Assembly: GCA_029379385.1 (NCBI GenBank)
Contig: CM055611.1
Location: forward strand, 1 to 64,000
DNA length: 64,000 bases
Source of the DNA: Quillaja saponaria
Taxonomy: Eukaryota; Streptophyta; Magnoliopsida; Fabales; Quillajaceae
Reading direction: 5' to 3'
The translations under genes and the position numbers were made by a program. The notes beneath the pieces were generated by a model. The model did not search any database, was not told where the DNA came from, and was given only the letters and a program-made list of their open reading frames with translations. This document shows, in pieces, positions 50,131 to 62,575 of the stretch (positions are counted from its first letter, which is position 1; the number at the start of each line of letters is the position of its first letter).

Positions 50131-51433
50131 GATAGATATATAATAATTACATGCATATACATGTCTTTCTGTAGTTCCTTTTGGTCTGATTGGGAACTGT
50201 GACATTGAAAGTTTCACTTAATAGACTTCAAGAACTAAAGTTGTTAAAACCAGAAAAGATGGAAGGCTGCTGATATGAAATGAATACCATCGTAGCTTTA
50301 AACAAAACCATACCTCTGAGTGATTCTTAGTAGCTGGGACGTTGTATACATCATATCCTTTGAAACCACTCTAAACAGATTTTAGAAAGAAGTGGAAAAG
50401 GAAACAGGAAACAAAAGCATCAATATCAACAGAGTAAAATAGCAAGCAGAAAGTTTGTAGTACACACAAATAACTTTGAATGCTTACAGATGGAGAGTTT
50501 TGCCGTTCAGATATATATCCTGCAAAATTCACAAAAATGATTGGTGCCAGGAATATATAATTCAAGATAGAAAGAGAGGGTGAATGTGACAGAAGACATC
50601 CAGTGCAAGAATGATTGTAAGGCAGAGGAAAATCTATCTAAGATAGGGCATTAACAGGCCCTGCTAACGAAAAGAAACACACTAAATGTGCACTGCCCAG
50701 ACATAATTACATGATCCATTTGATGTATCTCAGATAGAGATTCACCAGCCCCTGATATGAGAAGAAGCATATCAAGAGCCCATACATGATTACAATATTA
50801 GATTATGAGAATGTTAGCTCCACAGGTCTTAATTACACTGCACTTCCTAATAACAATTGTTGTCAGCGACAATCTCCAGGGACAACAAGAGAAGGAGTTA
50901 AGAAGAAAATGCCATCACATTGGATCTTTCCCTTTTTTAGTTTTTCCTCTTTCTTAGGCTGGGTGGAAAGTGGTGTAGGGTATGAGCTTCTCGGAATAAG
51001 GAACCACAACGAAATCAGAGATTCGTATCCACCATTGTTCATCTGGATCTGATAAAAATTAATAGATTCGGAAAAAGATAACTACGCACAAAGTAATAGA
51101 GCATTGCAATTGAAGGAAACATTTTCCTAGTTTGCAAATGGCAGAAGAACCGAAACAAAGAAAAAGAAAAACATTTGAGAAGTAACAGATCTAAAACAAA
51201 ATTCAAAAGCTCCAAAAGAGAAGAAGAAGGACACGAAAATAAAAGAGAGTATACGTACCAGCAGAGTGAAAGCCGTTGTGAAGGCCTAGCAGAAAAACGA
51301 GAGGAACGAGCATTGATAGAACAACAAGGCCCAGGACCCCAATCACAAGCCCTCTCCATCGCCTTTTCGCCGGAAAAGCATACGATGGAACCCCGCCTCC
51401 GCCACCAGTCACAGCCACACCACCGCTCTTCAT
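44798..51433 (-). CDS. GAUT7: GAUT7-type glycosyltransferase (GT8), complete 10-exon gene
   Basis: Golgi type II membrane protein of the GAUT family. In Arabidopsis, GAUT7 anchors GAUT1 in the homogalacturonan (pectin) synthase complex. Exons: 51259-51433, 50488-50519, 50314-50370, 50015-50074, 47154-47235, 47006-47061, 46621-46922, 46028-46382, 45393-45938, 44798-45064. All joins keep phase, giving about 643 aa (Arabidopsis about 619). The N-terminus shows a Gly-rich cytosolic part, KRRW, one membrane segment (VIGVLGLVVLSMLVPLVFLL) and LHNGFHSAG. The stem is built from five small exons. The conserved part has ELTFGSYCLWRQEHKE, KLKDQLFVARAYYPSIAK, KKIVVLDDDIVVQQDLSPLW (GT8 DxD region), WMSGLNVIDL and HYNGNMKPW, ending FLSECNVYS. 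Intron 4 is 2.8 kb and holds MITEs. It converges on SCR. Confidence 0.5.
48885..49207. mobile_element. Palindromic MITE in GAUT7 intron 4
   Basis: The left 85 bp (AATTTGATCGAGAATTCAG ... TTTTGAAAACCAC) is the imperfect inverse of the right end (GTGGTTTTCAAAACTC ... CTGAATTTTTGGTCAAATT). The similarity extends inward to AGTGAC/GTCACT stretches, so nearly the whole unit folds back. Target duplication not resolved. Confidence 0.5.
49376..49829. mobile_element. Candidate non-autonomous DNA element in GAUT7 intron 4
   Basis: The ends AGCATTATCAAAGGC and (inverted) AATGTTACTAAAGGC are similar. GGTGCCAGGTGCACGC and GAGGTGCGCC rich parts lie near the two ends, like the GCGCC-rich repeats common in plant genomes. 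Boundaries are approximate. Confidence 0.5.
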
Positions 51434-52719
51434 CTTCGCTTCTCACTCTCCACTCCCTTCTCGGAGCGCTTTTTTTAATTTGATTTTCTTTTAATTTTCC
51501 CTTCTTCTTTATAGTTATACTACTACTTGGTTGCTTTTTTTTTTTTTTTTTTACCCAGCCTTTTTCTTCTTCTTTTTCTTTATTATTATTTTTAATTACT
51601 TAACAGAACAAATTACCCAAACAAAATTACCAGACAATGACCTCCGCCACCAATCTACCGCCATAAGCGTGATTCTACGATCTCACCCCTCTCACCAGTC
51701 ATCACCACCAAAACGTCTCTTCTTTTGTCTTATCTTTAAGTCTTAAACCACCTGCTTTCTCACAGCACGTGTGATAATAGCATTGCCAAACGGGTTTGGT
51801 GCACATCCGATCCTTTTCATATAGTAAGTGCGAGGCTATTGTAATAGCATTGTTGAAGTAGAATTGTAAACATTTTTTCTTTTTTCTTTTTCTTTTCAAG
51901 TAACCAACCAAATCACTATTGAGTATTAACGACCTTCTGGGATCAGATCTATACTTTGTCCAATGGTGAGATTTGAAAAACTTTATTTTAAATATTATCA
52001 AATTATTTGCTTAATTAACTATTATATCATTACTTAGTCCACCTTTGTAAGCTCTGATTGATTGTTCTAATTGAGAATGGGTTTTTGGGTTGGATTTTCC
52101 TAGGCGTATGCAAAGCTTTGCAAAGTGAAATCTAATTGTGTACTATTGTTGGTTATCTATATCTAATTTATATTTATTATTATAAAAGTAAGAGGCTTGT
52201 AGTCTTCTAATATATATTTATTTAAAAATTAAATTAATTAATAAAATTTATTATAATACTTGATAATTACTAAACAGTAACTTATTTATTTTGTCACCCT
52301 ACTACTCTCTTTCATTCTTTTGATATATAGATTGTTTTATTAAATTAAAATAAAATTATATACAAAATAGACATAGATGTATATAATCGAATAGTAATCA
52401 ATAAAATCTCAATCATAGACTACGATTAACCAATCAATAAAATGTAAATCATAGACTATGTTAACCCTACAAGCTTGAAGAAGTTTGAGCAATTGATAGT
52501 TTGAGATAATAAGATGTCATGAATTTGAACATGACCCAATTGTACCCCAAAATTTTTTTAAGTAGTTATTATAATATTATCTATAAGGAAGAACAAAATA
52601 AATCAAAGCAGTCAATTAATCTTATACAAATTTAACAATAATGTCTTACTAAAATACCCTGCATTAATTAAACACAAAAAAATTCTTATGGTAACAAAGC
52701 AAAAGGTAAGGAAGATGTG
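51434..52719. other. Spacer between GAUT7 and the receptor kinase gene
   Basis: Holds the GAUT7 promoter/leader (right of 51433) and the receptor kinase 3' UTR (left of 52720). No separate gene seen. Confidence 0.5.
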
Positions 52720-55700
52720 CTACTTGGGTTCGACTTTAGCAGAAAGTGTGTATCCACCGCTATAATCGAAGGAATTACTACTATCATTAATATCCTTTTT
52801 TTTGGGCAAAGTATCGTTGTAAGGGTGTCCTGGAGCACCTTTTGAAACCCCAAAGTCCGTGGCAGATGAGGATGCAGATGTTGAATTCGTATTAATCCCA
52901 TCGTTTTGTAAAATGGTTTCAATCGCCTTTACAACTTCACTCATTGTTGGACGGTCTGCAGCTGATTCTTCAACGCACTGCATGGCCAAATCTAAGAACC
53001 TTTCAAAGCCTATAAGATGGGGGGTGTTTCTAATTGCTGGATCCATTATTTCCCTTAAGCCATAATGCTCTTCATCATTTTTATTCATTGCCATACGCAC
53101 CTCTCGAACAATGTACTTTCCCTTCTCAATTGGTTGCTTGGCACTAATTAGTTCAAGCATAACCACCCCAAAACTATACACGTCACTTTTCTCAGTTAAT
53201 TGCTGAGTCATGTAATATTCAGGATCCAGATAACCCTGCAAGCGGCACCATATTGTGGTCAACAAGTATTATAGCTAGTAGCTAGTCACTAAAAAATGAA
53301 GTATAGGATATGCTAATTAAGAAAGCTTCTTGGCAACTTAATTTTGTGTAGATGAGAATTTTGATTTGTCATGTATTTAATTATGTGAAAATGATGCAGC
53401 TTTTCTCACCAATGTGCCTTTGACTTGAGTTGAAACATGCCCTTTTCCACTGTCTGATACAAGCTTAGACAAGCCAAAATCTGCAACCTTGGCTGTCAGA
53501 TTTGCATCAAGCAGAATATTGGTTGACTTTACATCTCTATGGATGATGGGGGGGTTTGCAAGTTCGTGCAAGTAAGTGAGCCCTCTGGCTGAGCCAAGAG
53601 CAACGCGAAGTCTCCTCTTCCAGTCAAGATGAATGCCAGATCGTCCTACAATGACATTGATCCGAATAGTTTGATTAGTAAGATTATCCATCAATGACTC
53701 TTGTGGATTATCAATTAGCAAAAAGAAAAGAATCATGTGGACTATCACATTGAATATTCAAAACAGCTGCAAGGGAAAGATTGAAGAGGGTACTGAAGAT
53801 AAACTATACTTTATCAAGCACTAACTGCCCCTTACTTTTCTGCTATCAGCAATTTCCTTACATGGAATTATCAAAACTAATATAAAACAGAAGTGTAAAT
53901 CGTATTTCTTTTTCAATTCACATTTGCAGCATGCCTTTTATTTAAATTATTGATGAGCTATATATAAAGCCAACTAACCTGACAAACTCTCTCGAAGTGT
54001 TCCACTGGGCATAAATTCATATACCAACATCTGTTCTCCTTGTTCAAAGCAAAAACCCACGAGGCCAACGAGATTCTTGTGATGGACTCGTGAAAGCAAC
54101 TCAATTTCAGTCTTGAACTCAAGTCCTCCTTGCATTGATCCTTGTTGAGCTCGTTTGATAGCCATAATTTGGCCATCAGGCAGCATCCCTCTATAGACCT
54201 GGAGGGAATAAGAATAAACTATTGAAAAGTGACATGAAGTATTGAACCAAATATAGGTTAACCAAAAACAAAAGCGTTACCTTGCCATACCCTCCAGACC
54301 CTATTTCATTCCTATCAGAGAAATTATTGGTGCACTTCTTAAGCTCATCATAAGAGAACCATCTTGCTCCCTTTAACTGGGGTGCACCCCCACTATCTTT
54401 GCCACTTGGTGCCCAGGAAGCTGGAATATAAAGATGACTTATAATACAACAAATTTCTTAAGTTGCATTTAATAAGCAAATGCCTGGATTTAAAGCTATC
54501 CAAATTCCAAACTATAACAAGGAGTTGATTGCAAAGAGTGGTTACCGAATGGTTTACTTAATCCGATGGCTTTCTCTGCACGTTTCTTTTGCCGAATGGC
54601 ATATACCCCTACTCCTACTAGACCCAGAAGCAATAATGTGCAACCAATTGCTATGCCAGCAATTACACCAGAGCTAATAGAAGTTTTTCCACGTGGATCT
54701 GACATAAGTACTCACTTGTCATTTAATCATTCTAGAGGATAGAATTGAAATGACATTTCTAGGTGATGTTGTTCCAAGTTACCTGGGAAAGGATAAGGAA
54801 ATGCAATAAAGTAATAGGGCCCAAACTCTGGAGGCGGCTTGTACGTTTGATTACTCAAATCAAATCCAATCCTCAGAATCTCAGACCTATTAAAATATTG
54901 TCCAGTTGATGGAAAGAGTGCAAGTTGCATTTGAAGATAATCATCAGTATTGAAAAAGGGGTTTTGAAGAGAAACTGAGCCAGGAGTTAGGCCCAATTTC
55001 ATCCATAGGCTGCTTTCCAGTGAATGAAATCTATTTACATCTGACAGTTCCCTGAATGAGGGTCCTCTAAAATATATTGTCCCGTCATATGGATAGGCAC
55101 ATTCACAACTTTGCGGGCTGAGCTTTTGATCAATGGGGCATGATCTACTTCCACAATTAGCAAGACTGGTAGAGTAGGGCTTTGTGGGTTGTTGCTGAAG
55201 CTGACAGTAGTTAGTATTTGACAAAGCCGTACTGCAGACTGGATTCCCTATAAGACTGACGTCAAAAGAATGACAAATGAGATCAGTTGACAAGGATGTG
55301 CAATAGCGCCCAAGATAATGAATAAGAGCGTAAACAATCTCACATTAACGTCTTTGTATATCCAGAACTCAGTGTTACTGAAGCAATATGGTTGTTTTGC
55401 AAATCAACGAGCTGTAATTGCGGACTAATGCTATCGCCCATGTTCAATGTACTGTCGAATGAGTTGTTCTTCAGTTTTCTGTGAAGAATTTGAAAGAATT
55501 AGTTAACAAACTAGTCATTTCACTTCTCCTAAAATAATGTCTTCAAATCAGTACTTACACTTGCTGAATTTGGGGAAAGCTGAAAAGTTTTGGAGGCAAA
55601 GGACCTTGAAGTGATCCATACTCCATTATCCTAAGCACCATGTAGGTTATATAGAACTCCACATAAGATTACATAGTAGTTTAGGTAAAGGAACTACACC

Positions 55701-58402
55701 ACTTCATTTTTCTATATAATAGGGTACAAGGCTTACAGAGTGGTAAGGGATGGTAAAGTTGAGAACCAAGCTGGAGCTTCAGATGCTTCAAAAGAGTTGT
55801 TACTGAGATCCCTGACAAGACAATTCATAGAGAGGAATAATCAGCACCAGAAGATCAAATTAAAAGGAAAATAATCTAGATATAACAATTTCTTGCTAAT
55901 CACTCACACGTAATTGAGGGCATTCATTTGAGTTAAGTTTGGTAAAGAACCTGCCAAATTATTATGGGCCAAATTCCTAGAAGACAACATAACATTATAA
56001 GAGAAGAACATCAGCAATCGCTGGTAAGATAATAATAAAAACGTTGTAAATCTTTAAAACTTCAAATATAAATACCCACAATTCATTGACGGCTGTAAGG
56101 TTATTGAGATTTGAAGGTACTTTTCCGGTCAGGGCATTTCTATCGAGCCGACTGTCACAAATTGGAGTAGTTTGTGAATGTCAAACAGAAGGTTATTTGA
56201 ACAAAACGTTTAGGTAAAAAAGGAGAAGAGAAAAAAAAACAGGCAATAAAGAAATGGAAACGATAACAAAAAAAGAAAATAATACGAGTACCCAAGGCTT
56301 TACTTACAGAACCTCAAGTGTCCGAACAAGTCCAACTGTAGATGGGATACCCCCAGTTAATTTATTTCCATCAAATAATCTGTCGTTGAAGGGCAAAAAT
56401 CAGTTGGAAACAGTGCAATACAGGAAATAAAGTGTTGGGTGATATCGACTTACACATGTATCAGTTCCATCTCAGAGCTGAAAATTTTGGGCGGAATTGG
56501 ACCTGAAAGCTGGTTTTTATTTAAATGGCTGCATTGGATAGAAACAAGACTCAACTTTAAAATGGAAAAAGAAAGAAAATAGCGAGAGAGAAAGAGTTTT
56601 TCACACCCCATGTGGGCTGGAAACTGCAAAGTACTCACAAGTGCTTAGCTTTTAAAAGGAGGTCTAGTCCTGGGGTGGTGGAGGTGGAAACTGGGAGAGG
56701 CCCTGTTAACTGATTGTCTGCCAAGTCCAGCCAATAGAGTTTGGAGAGTCTTCCCAAAGATGGAGGTATCTTACCAGTGAAATTGTTTGAATTCAAAGCC
56801 CTAAGATTAAGAAGCATGGCAGTGTTAGTTGAAACAGTGATATATTAATAAATAAAAAATAGTGATGTGTGAGATAATAATAGTTCTAGCAATTCTTACA
56901 AGAAGGATAGTTCTGCAAGATTTCCCAATTCGTCTGGTATGTTACCACTGAAGCTGCAACCAGCTAGGATTCTGAAAGACAAAACAAAATTAGATGTAGT
57001 TGTTTCAGTCGCAGGTAGATAAGTTGCATATACAGAGGACGATTCTAAGCAAATTATCTCCTTTTCAAAATCTTACAGAATGTTTAGCATTTTTAGATCT
57101 CCTAACTGCATGGAGATGGAACCAGTAAGGCCTGGGTTAAAGGACAAGTCCCTGCAATTAAATAACTTTACCAAGTCATCAAATGAACATGGCATGCTAA
57201 TAGGGATATCTATTTAATGTCTAATGTACACCAGCAGTATGGTCAAAATATGCTTCATTTATGTTTTATTATTAGTTTGCAATATTTAATTAAACTTTGC
57301 CACATACTGCAAACTGAAAACATTCATTATCGCTTTTGGTTTTATGAAAAAGAAACGATGATACTCACAGAGATCTCAATTCATCAAGTCCTGCAATGTC
57401 TCCAGTTAGTTTCCCTTTAAGGCCCATGGTTGATAATCTCCTGGATTTACAATGTTAATGATAAATGAAGTTCATTATGTAATCAACTTTATATTCTTAA
57501 AGATTACGAGACAATTGACGATGGTATTCAATTGAAAAAGCCTTACAGTGCTGTAACTCTAAAGTTGTTGCATGTGACTCCTTCCCAGGGTGCTCCACAG
57601 GGATCATTTGACTCGTCCCAGCTGGGTGGAGTGTTTTCCCATGAATTCTTCAAAGATTGGAGGGTCGCAGCTGCATCAACAATATGCATATTCTCCAATA
57701 CATCAAGTGTCTCTAGTGTGTATATGTACATCGCTCCAATTTTATTTAGTGGCTGGTGTAAATTAGAGCGCCGAGAGCAAGATATATGATTCAGAACTTC
57801 AAGTAGCTAGGTGAATCCACAGAGAAGAGGAGGATAATATTATATTCATATTCAAATAGGAATGAACAGCATTGATGGAAGACCTTTCTAAGCAGATGAC
57901 GACCCCAAAGAACCACCACGCTCATAGCTTAGCAACTAATTTAACCAAATACATAGTACTGTAAATAATTTTGTTTACTTCAAGAACTAATGATGATTGA
58001 TGGGCTAGCAAAGTACTGTGTCTATGTTTGGTCGATTAATGAGTAAGCAATTACTTTATTTCTCTCTTTCAAGACAAAGTAACATGATAATAAAACATCA
58101 AGTCTTACGGAGAATCAAGAATTCAACAAAACCAAACAATTACCGGATATTGATGAACGTATTGAGAGAGAAGATATTAAACACAACCACTAGCTACAAC
58201 TTGTAATTAAGAAAACAAAGCCGGAAAATTAAGATGTGAGTCTAAGTAGCAAATTATTAAGCTATGAATGTAAGATTAACGGAAAATATAGTATACATAT
58301 CACATTACCATCCTGATCGTTGGTACTGAAGGAAGAGATGAGCTGAAGTCCAGCTGTAGAGAATAAAGCCAAAAAGAGAAGAAGCGTCGAGGTGGTTGCC
58401 AT
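52720..58402 (-). CDS. VRLK1: LRR-VIII-1 receptor-like kinase (At1g79620/VRLK1 type), complete 19-exon gene
   Basis: Plasma-membrane receptor kinase of the subfamily that includes the peroxide sensor HPCA1. Exons: 58309-58402, 57547-57670, 57369-57440, 57077-57151, 56900-56971, 56639-56800, 56454-56528, 56308-56379, 56080-56151, 55908-55976, 55737-55811, 55559-55630, 55344-55478, 54783-55255, 54546-54698, 54281-54420, 53979-54198, 53410-53645, 52720-53235. Phases all agree, giving 968 aa. Features in order: signal peptide ([13 protein letters not shown]), LRR N-cap ([12 protein letters not shown]), about ten LRRs mostly one per 69-75 nt exon, a Cys-rich part ([17 protein letters not shown]), a malectin-like-position segment, a TM helix ([20 protein letters not shown]), and an RD kinase ([43 protein letters not shown]), ending VEPK. 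The sequence matches At1g79620 best from memory. VRLK1 is reported in vascular wall formation. Confidence 0.5.
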
Positions 58403-60229
58403 GGAAGTGATATTAATGAATGCAGTTTCTCAGTCTATCTCCCTTTGGGATGAGGAACTTGAGGAAGATAAATTGGTTTGAGATATTTGTTGGGGTTGGG
58501 GGCAGAGGCAGCAGAAGCAGAACAGGTCAGAGACACCTGCAGACTTTGCTGGTTATTCGAATTTATTTTTAATCACCAAAAGTAATACTATATATCTATC
58601 GATCCCTCAATCAATCAATTGTTTCTGCCTCCTCCCACCACCACCACCAACAACTACAGAGTACTGGATCGATCGCTGGTAGACCTTAATTAACTCTTTG
58701 CTCCATTGCATGCGCCCAGTAGCAGCTCCAGCTAGCTTGGCATATGCCGAGGAACGGAGGCAGGACCATGACACTTGGAAACAAAAAACACAAAAAAGAT
58801 ATATCAGGGCAGGGCTGCAGGTAGAGAAAAGCTTTGGCTGACCCTTTCCTTCTCCTTTTTATTGATTTGCCTTGTCTTAGAAGCCAATCTAACTAACTTA
58901 ACTCATGCCCACTACCAACCAAAGCAATCAGTATTCATGGACCGAAATCTATCGTGGTAATCATAAAATAAAATGGATAATTTGTACCGTTTCCTCCGCC
59001 TGCCCAACCACCACCAAAGTGGACAAACTAAGACAAAACAATGAATGATTCTAATAATATTAATGCTTAACAAAACAGCAAGGCAGAATCCTTTCCCAGC
59101 TCCAGTGATCTTTTCGAAGGCCATTGGCTTTCAATGCTTCATAGTTCACACTTGATCCTGTTGGTTAATCTTCTGTGATTATTATCAACTCCCATTTTAT
59201 TTAGTATTAAATTTGTTGAATGACACAAGTTGGACATTAGGTGGAAACAGGTCCCACGGACTTCATGATACATTGAATATTCTACAAACTAAATACCACT
59301 TGAGCCCTCCGACCCTTTCTCCCACTCAAGGCACTTGTACTTTTCTTTTGTTTAATGATTATTAGTTGTTGTCATTTTCATATATTAAATTAATTTATTT
59401 CTTTTGTCGTCATTCACACCATAATTAAAATATTTATCAAAATTTTATTTTTGTTGGACTCTAAATAAATTCAATTATATAAAATCAATAAATGAAGCAC
59501 TAAGCAAATGCATTGAGATTGTACTTGTAATTTTAACGCATAATAATAATAATATAAAGTTTATATCAAAATTTCAACAAGAAAAAAAAAAACATAGAAA
59601 AAGTCAAAGCCGTCTGACATAGCTGCTTAAATATCCATTTCTATTTTATGTTGCTGTCAGACATTTGCTGCCCTCATTGAATATGAATACCTTGAATTTA
59701 TTCTCTAGTAGGTAAGGCTTAAGCACAAACTCCACATAAATTATATATATATATATATGCCGTCTCCAAAATATTGCAGTTGTCGCACAAACAATACTAT
59801 TACAATTATTCCTATTTCATTTATTTTGTTGAAAATTGTTAATTGACTAACGATTCATTGGTTAATAATGTCATAGAAAAAACAAAAAATAAATAATATC
59901 CGGTTCAATGGAATTAATTTACTTCATTGGGCCAGAGAGCCACATGAGTTGAGTTGGGTTGGGTAGGTAATGACTATGACCACTACTCTTTTATGGGCCT
60001 ACCGTAGTTTGCTCAACTCTTTGGGCTTTCGTTAAGTTGGGTTTGTTATGGATGCCGCTTATATGTTTTAAAATTAGAAATGAAGGGGAAATGCCAAAAG
60101 GTTATAGGGATTCAAATTTCAAACAGAGTGGGAAAAAGAAGAGAGAGAGGGGTGGTGGTGAGAATTTAGGGTTTGAACTTTGAACTCCAGAAGAGAGGAG
60201 AAGAGAAGTGAATCTGATCGAGAGCGACG
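58403..60229. other. Divergent promoter region between the receptor kinase and CDKB1
   Basis: The 1.8 kb between two outward-facing starts must hold both promoters and leaders. No coding sequence seen apart from short chance ORFs. Confidence 0.5.
60166..60174 (-). promoter_or_regulatory. Telo-box (AAACCCTAA) upstream of CDKB1
   Basis: TTAGGGTTT on the plus strand, 56 bp before the ATG. This motif is frequent in promoters and leaders of genes expressed in dividing plant cells. The role here is inference. Confidence 0.5.
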
Positions 60230-62575
60230 ATGGATAAGTACGAAAAGTTGGAGAAGGTAGGGGAAGGAACCTACGGGAAGGTCTACAAGGCAAAGGAGAA
60301 GGCCACTGGGCAGTTGGTGGCTCTGAAGAAGACCCGTTTGGAGATGGACGAAGAGGGCGTCCCTCCCACCGCTCTCCGAGAAGTCTCACTCCTCCAGATG
60401 CTCTCCCAGTCTCTCTACGTCGTTCGTCTCCTCTGTGTTGAGCACGTCGATAAGGCTTCCAAGACCGCCTCCTCCACTGCCGGCTGTTCCAAGCCACTAC
60501 TCTATCTCGTCTTCGAGTACCTTGACACCGATCTCAAAAAGTTCATCGATTCACACCGCAAGGGCCCCAATCCCAGGCCCCTACCTCCATCCCTCGTTCA
60601 GAACTTCCTCTTCCAGCTCTGCAAGGGTGTTGCCCACTGCCATAGCCATGGAGTCCTCCACCGTGATCTCAAACCTCAGAACCTTTTACTCGACCAGCAC
60701 AAGGGAATCCTCAAGATTGCCGACCTTGGTCTCGGACGAGCCTTCACCGTCCCCCTCAAGAGCTACACTCACGAGATCGTCACTCTCTGGTACAGGGCCC
60801 CTGAAGTTCTGCTTGGCTCCACTCATTACTCTACTGGAGTTGACATGTGGTCCGTCGGCTGCATCTTCGGTCCGTAAATCTCAGAAATATTTACTAACAT
60901 TTCTTTGCCTGTTTTGACCTAGCACAAATATCATGCTCTACAAACTTCAATTCTTGGTTGCAAATGATTTTGTGCATTTCAGAAATGTGTACTAATTTCT
61001 TCTTGTTTGTTTGGCTTTTATCCAAACTCCATCTGGTTTTGTAGCTGAAATGGTGAGAAGGCAAGCTCTGTTCCCTGGTGATTCAGAGTTTCAACAGCTC
61101 CTTCATATTTTCAGGTAAAAATCGTACAGAGAATATGATTTTTCAGAGCAAAACCTATTTGTCACTGCAGACTCATAATAACGCACATATATTGTTCTGT
61201 TTCTGGTTTCATTGATAATAGCAAAGGATATCACCCCTCCCTTCCCCTTATTTGGCAAATGTGTAACTCTACTTTTGCCTTATTTCTCATGCCCTTCCAC
61301 ACTTACCCATCAAGTCAAAACACCCCTACAACTTAATATGAACGTCACTCGTCCCAACCTTTGTTTTGGAAGGTTATTGGGAACTCCAACTGAGGAACAA
61401 TGGCCAGGAGTTACCTCTCTCCGTGATTGGCATGTCTATCCTCGCTGGGAAGCACAGAACTTGTCACGTGCTGTTCCATCCTTAGGATCTGATGGAGTCG
61501 ACCTTCTTTCTGTAAGCACTTATTTTTTTCAATTGATACATGTGATTTTGTATGGATTTATGGATATGCGATATAAATATGTTACTTTTGAAAGTAAACT
61601 TGCAGTTATAACTGCATTGTTTTACACTAGCTATCTGTTTGAAATCTAAGCATTATTTTCACAAAGATGACATTGACAAACAAAAGATAAAAAAAATACG
61701 TTCGAGACTAGGTAGAAGAAGTCAAGAATATAGCAAAATTACTATGTTTAGTAATCAGATTTCTTCGTCATGCCATTTTGGTCCATGGTCCAATGTCTGT
61801 GGTCCATAGTCAGACTTCTTTCCATGTTATAACGAGGATTGAATAGGATAAATTTCTATCTTTGTTTTGAGTGAATTGATTTTTCATTTGAGGTCCATGC
61901 TACCAGAAATATGCTGGACTTGAATTGTTTGTCAGATGTGATGCATGCTTTATGATTGTTTCTCATCCTCGTGTTTTTTTTCCAAAACTAGATGAGAAGC
62001 ATCACAGGATGATGTAATGTATTATAGTGTAACTTGTATAAGCTTTAACCTACAGTTGGCTCTAATGATGGAAATGTTGGTCTTTTGTAGACTATACACC
62101 ATTAATAAACTGGTCTTGATACACCATTAATAAACTAGCCAAGACCTTCTAGCTTTTACTTTATCTAAATTACCTTTTGGGCTCATTTGGTACATCGTAT
62201 AAGGATAACAGGATAGTATAATACTATCCAGTTGGCTTTTATACAGTGTTTGGCACCAACAGGATAGTATAGATTTATATTGTTGACTCTCTTATACTAT
62301 ACTTGACAGTATAAAGCTATACAGTGGGGAGTGGGGATAAGACAACAATATAACAATTGTAAGGCTATACAGCCTAATACATTGTATAATCATATATTAT
62401 ATAATTCTATACGATGCACCAAACAAACCATTTCTGTTTTGTTAACTTTATAGAATGAATATTCTTTTCTTGTTCCATGCAGAAAATGCTTAAGTATAAC
62501 CCAGCTGAAAGAATCTCGGCAAAGGTGGCACTGGACCATCCTTACTTTGACAGCCTTGACAAGTCTCAGTTCTGA
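60230..62575 (+). CDS. CDKB1: B1-type cyclin-dependent kinase, complete
   Basis: Plant-specific mitotic CDK that pairs with cyclins at S-G2-M. Exons 60230-60869, 61045-61114, 61373-61511 and 62483-62575 join in phase to 313 aa (Arabidopsis CDKB1;1 about 309). The start [21 protein letters not shown] includes the glycine loop with the Thr-Tyr inhibitory pair. The cyclin-binding helix reads PPTALRE, which marks CDKB1 (CDKB2 has P-P/S-TTLRE). Other motifs: [21 protein letters not shown] (DLG instead of DFG, normal for CDKBs), the T-loop [31 protein letters not shown], and the end [12 protein letters not shown]. The B-type insert is present ([16 protein letters not shown]). Donor 1 is GTCCGT, a weak but valid site. 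Intron 3 carries a MITE. Confidence 0.5.
62179..62430. mobile_element. Tourist-like MITE in CDKB1 intron 3
   Basis: 252 bp. The left end GGGCTCATTTGGTACATCG and the inverted right end TGGTTTGTTTGGTGCATCG match at 14 of 19 positions. TTT flanks it on both sides (62176-62178, 62431-62433), which fits a 3-bp duplication of PIF/Harbinger type. The interior is AT-rich with repeated GGATAGTATA words. Confidence 0.5.

Noticed and set aside
50108..50145. AT/GATA microsatellite in GAUT7 intron as a regulatory site
   Set aside because: A plain simple-sequence repeat; nothing supports regulation.
60102..60917. ORFs in other frames over CDKB1 exon 1
   Set aside because: Shadow frames in C-rich coding sequence; only the kinase frame shows motifs and splices correctly.
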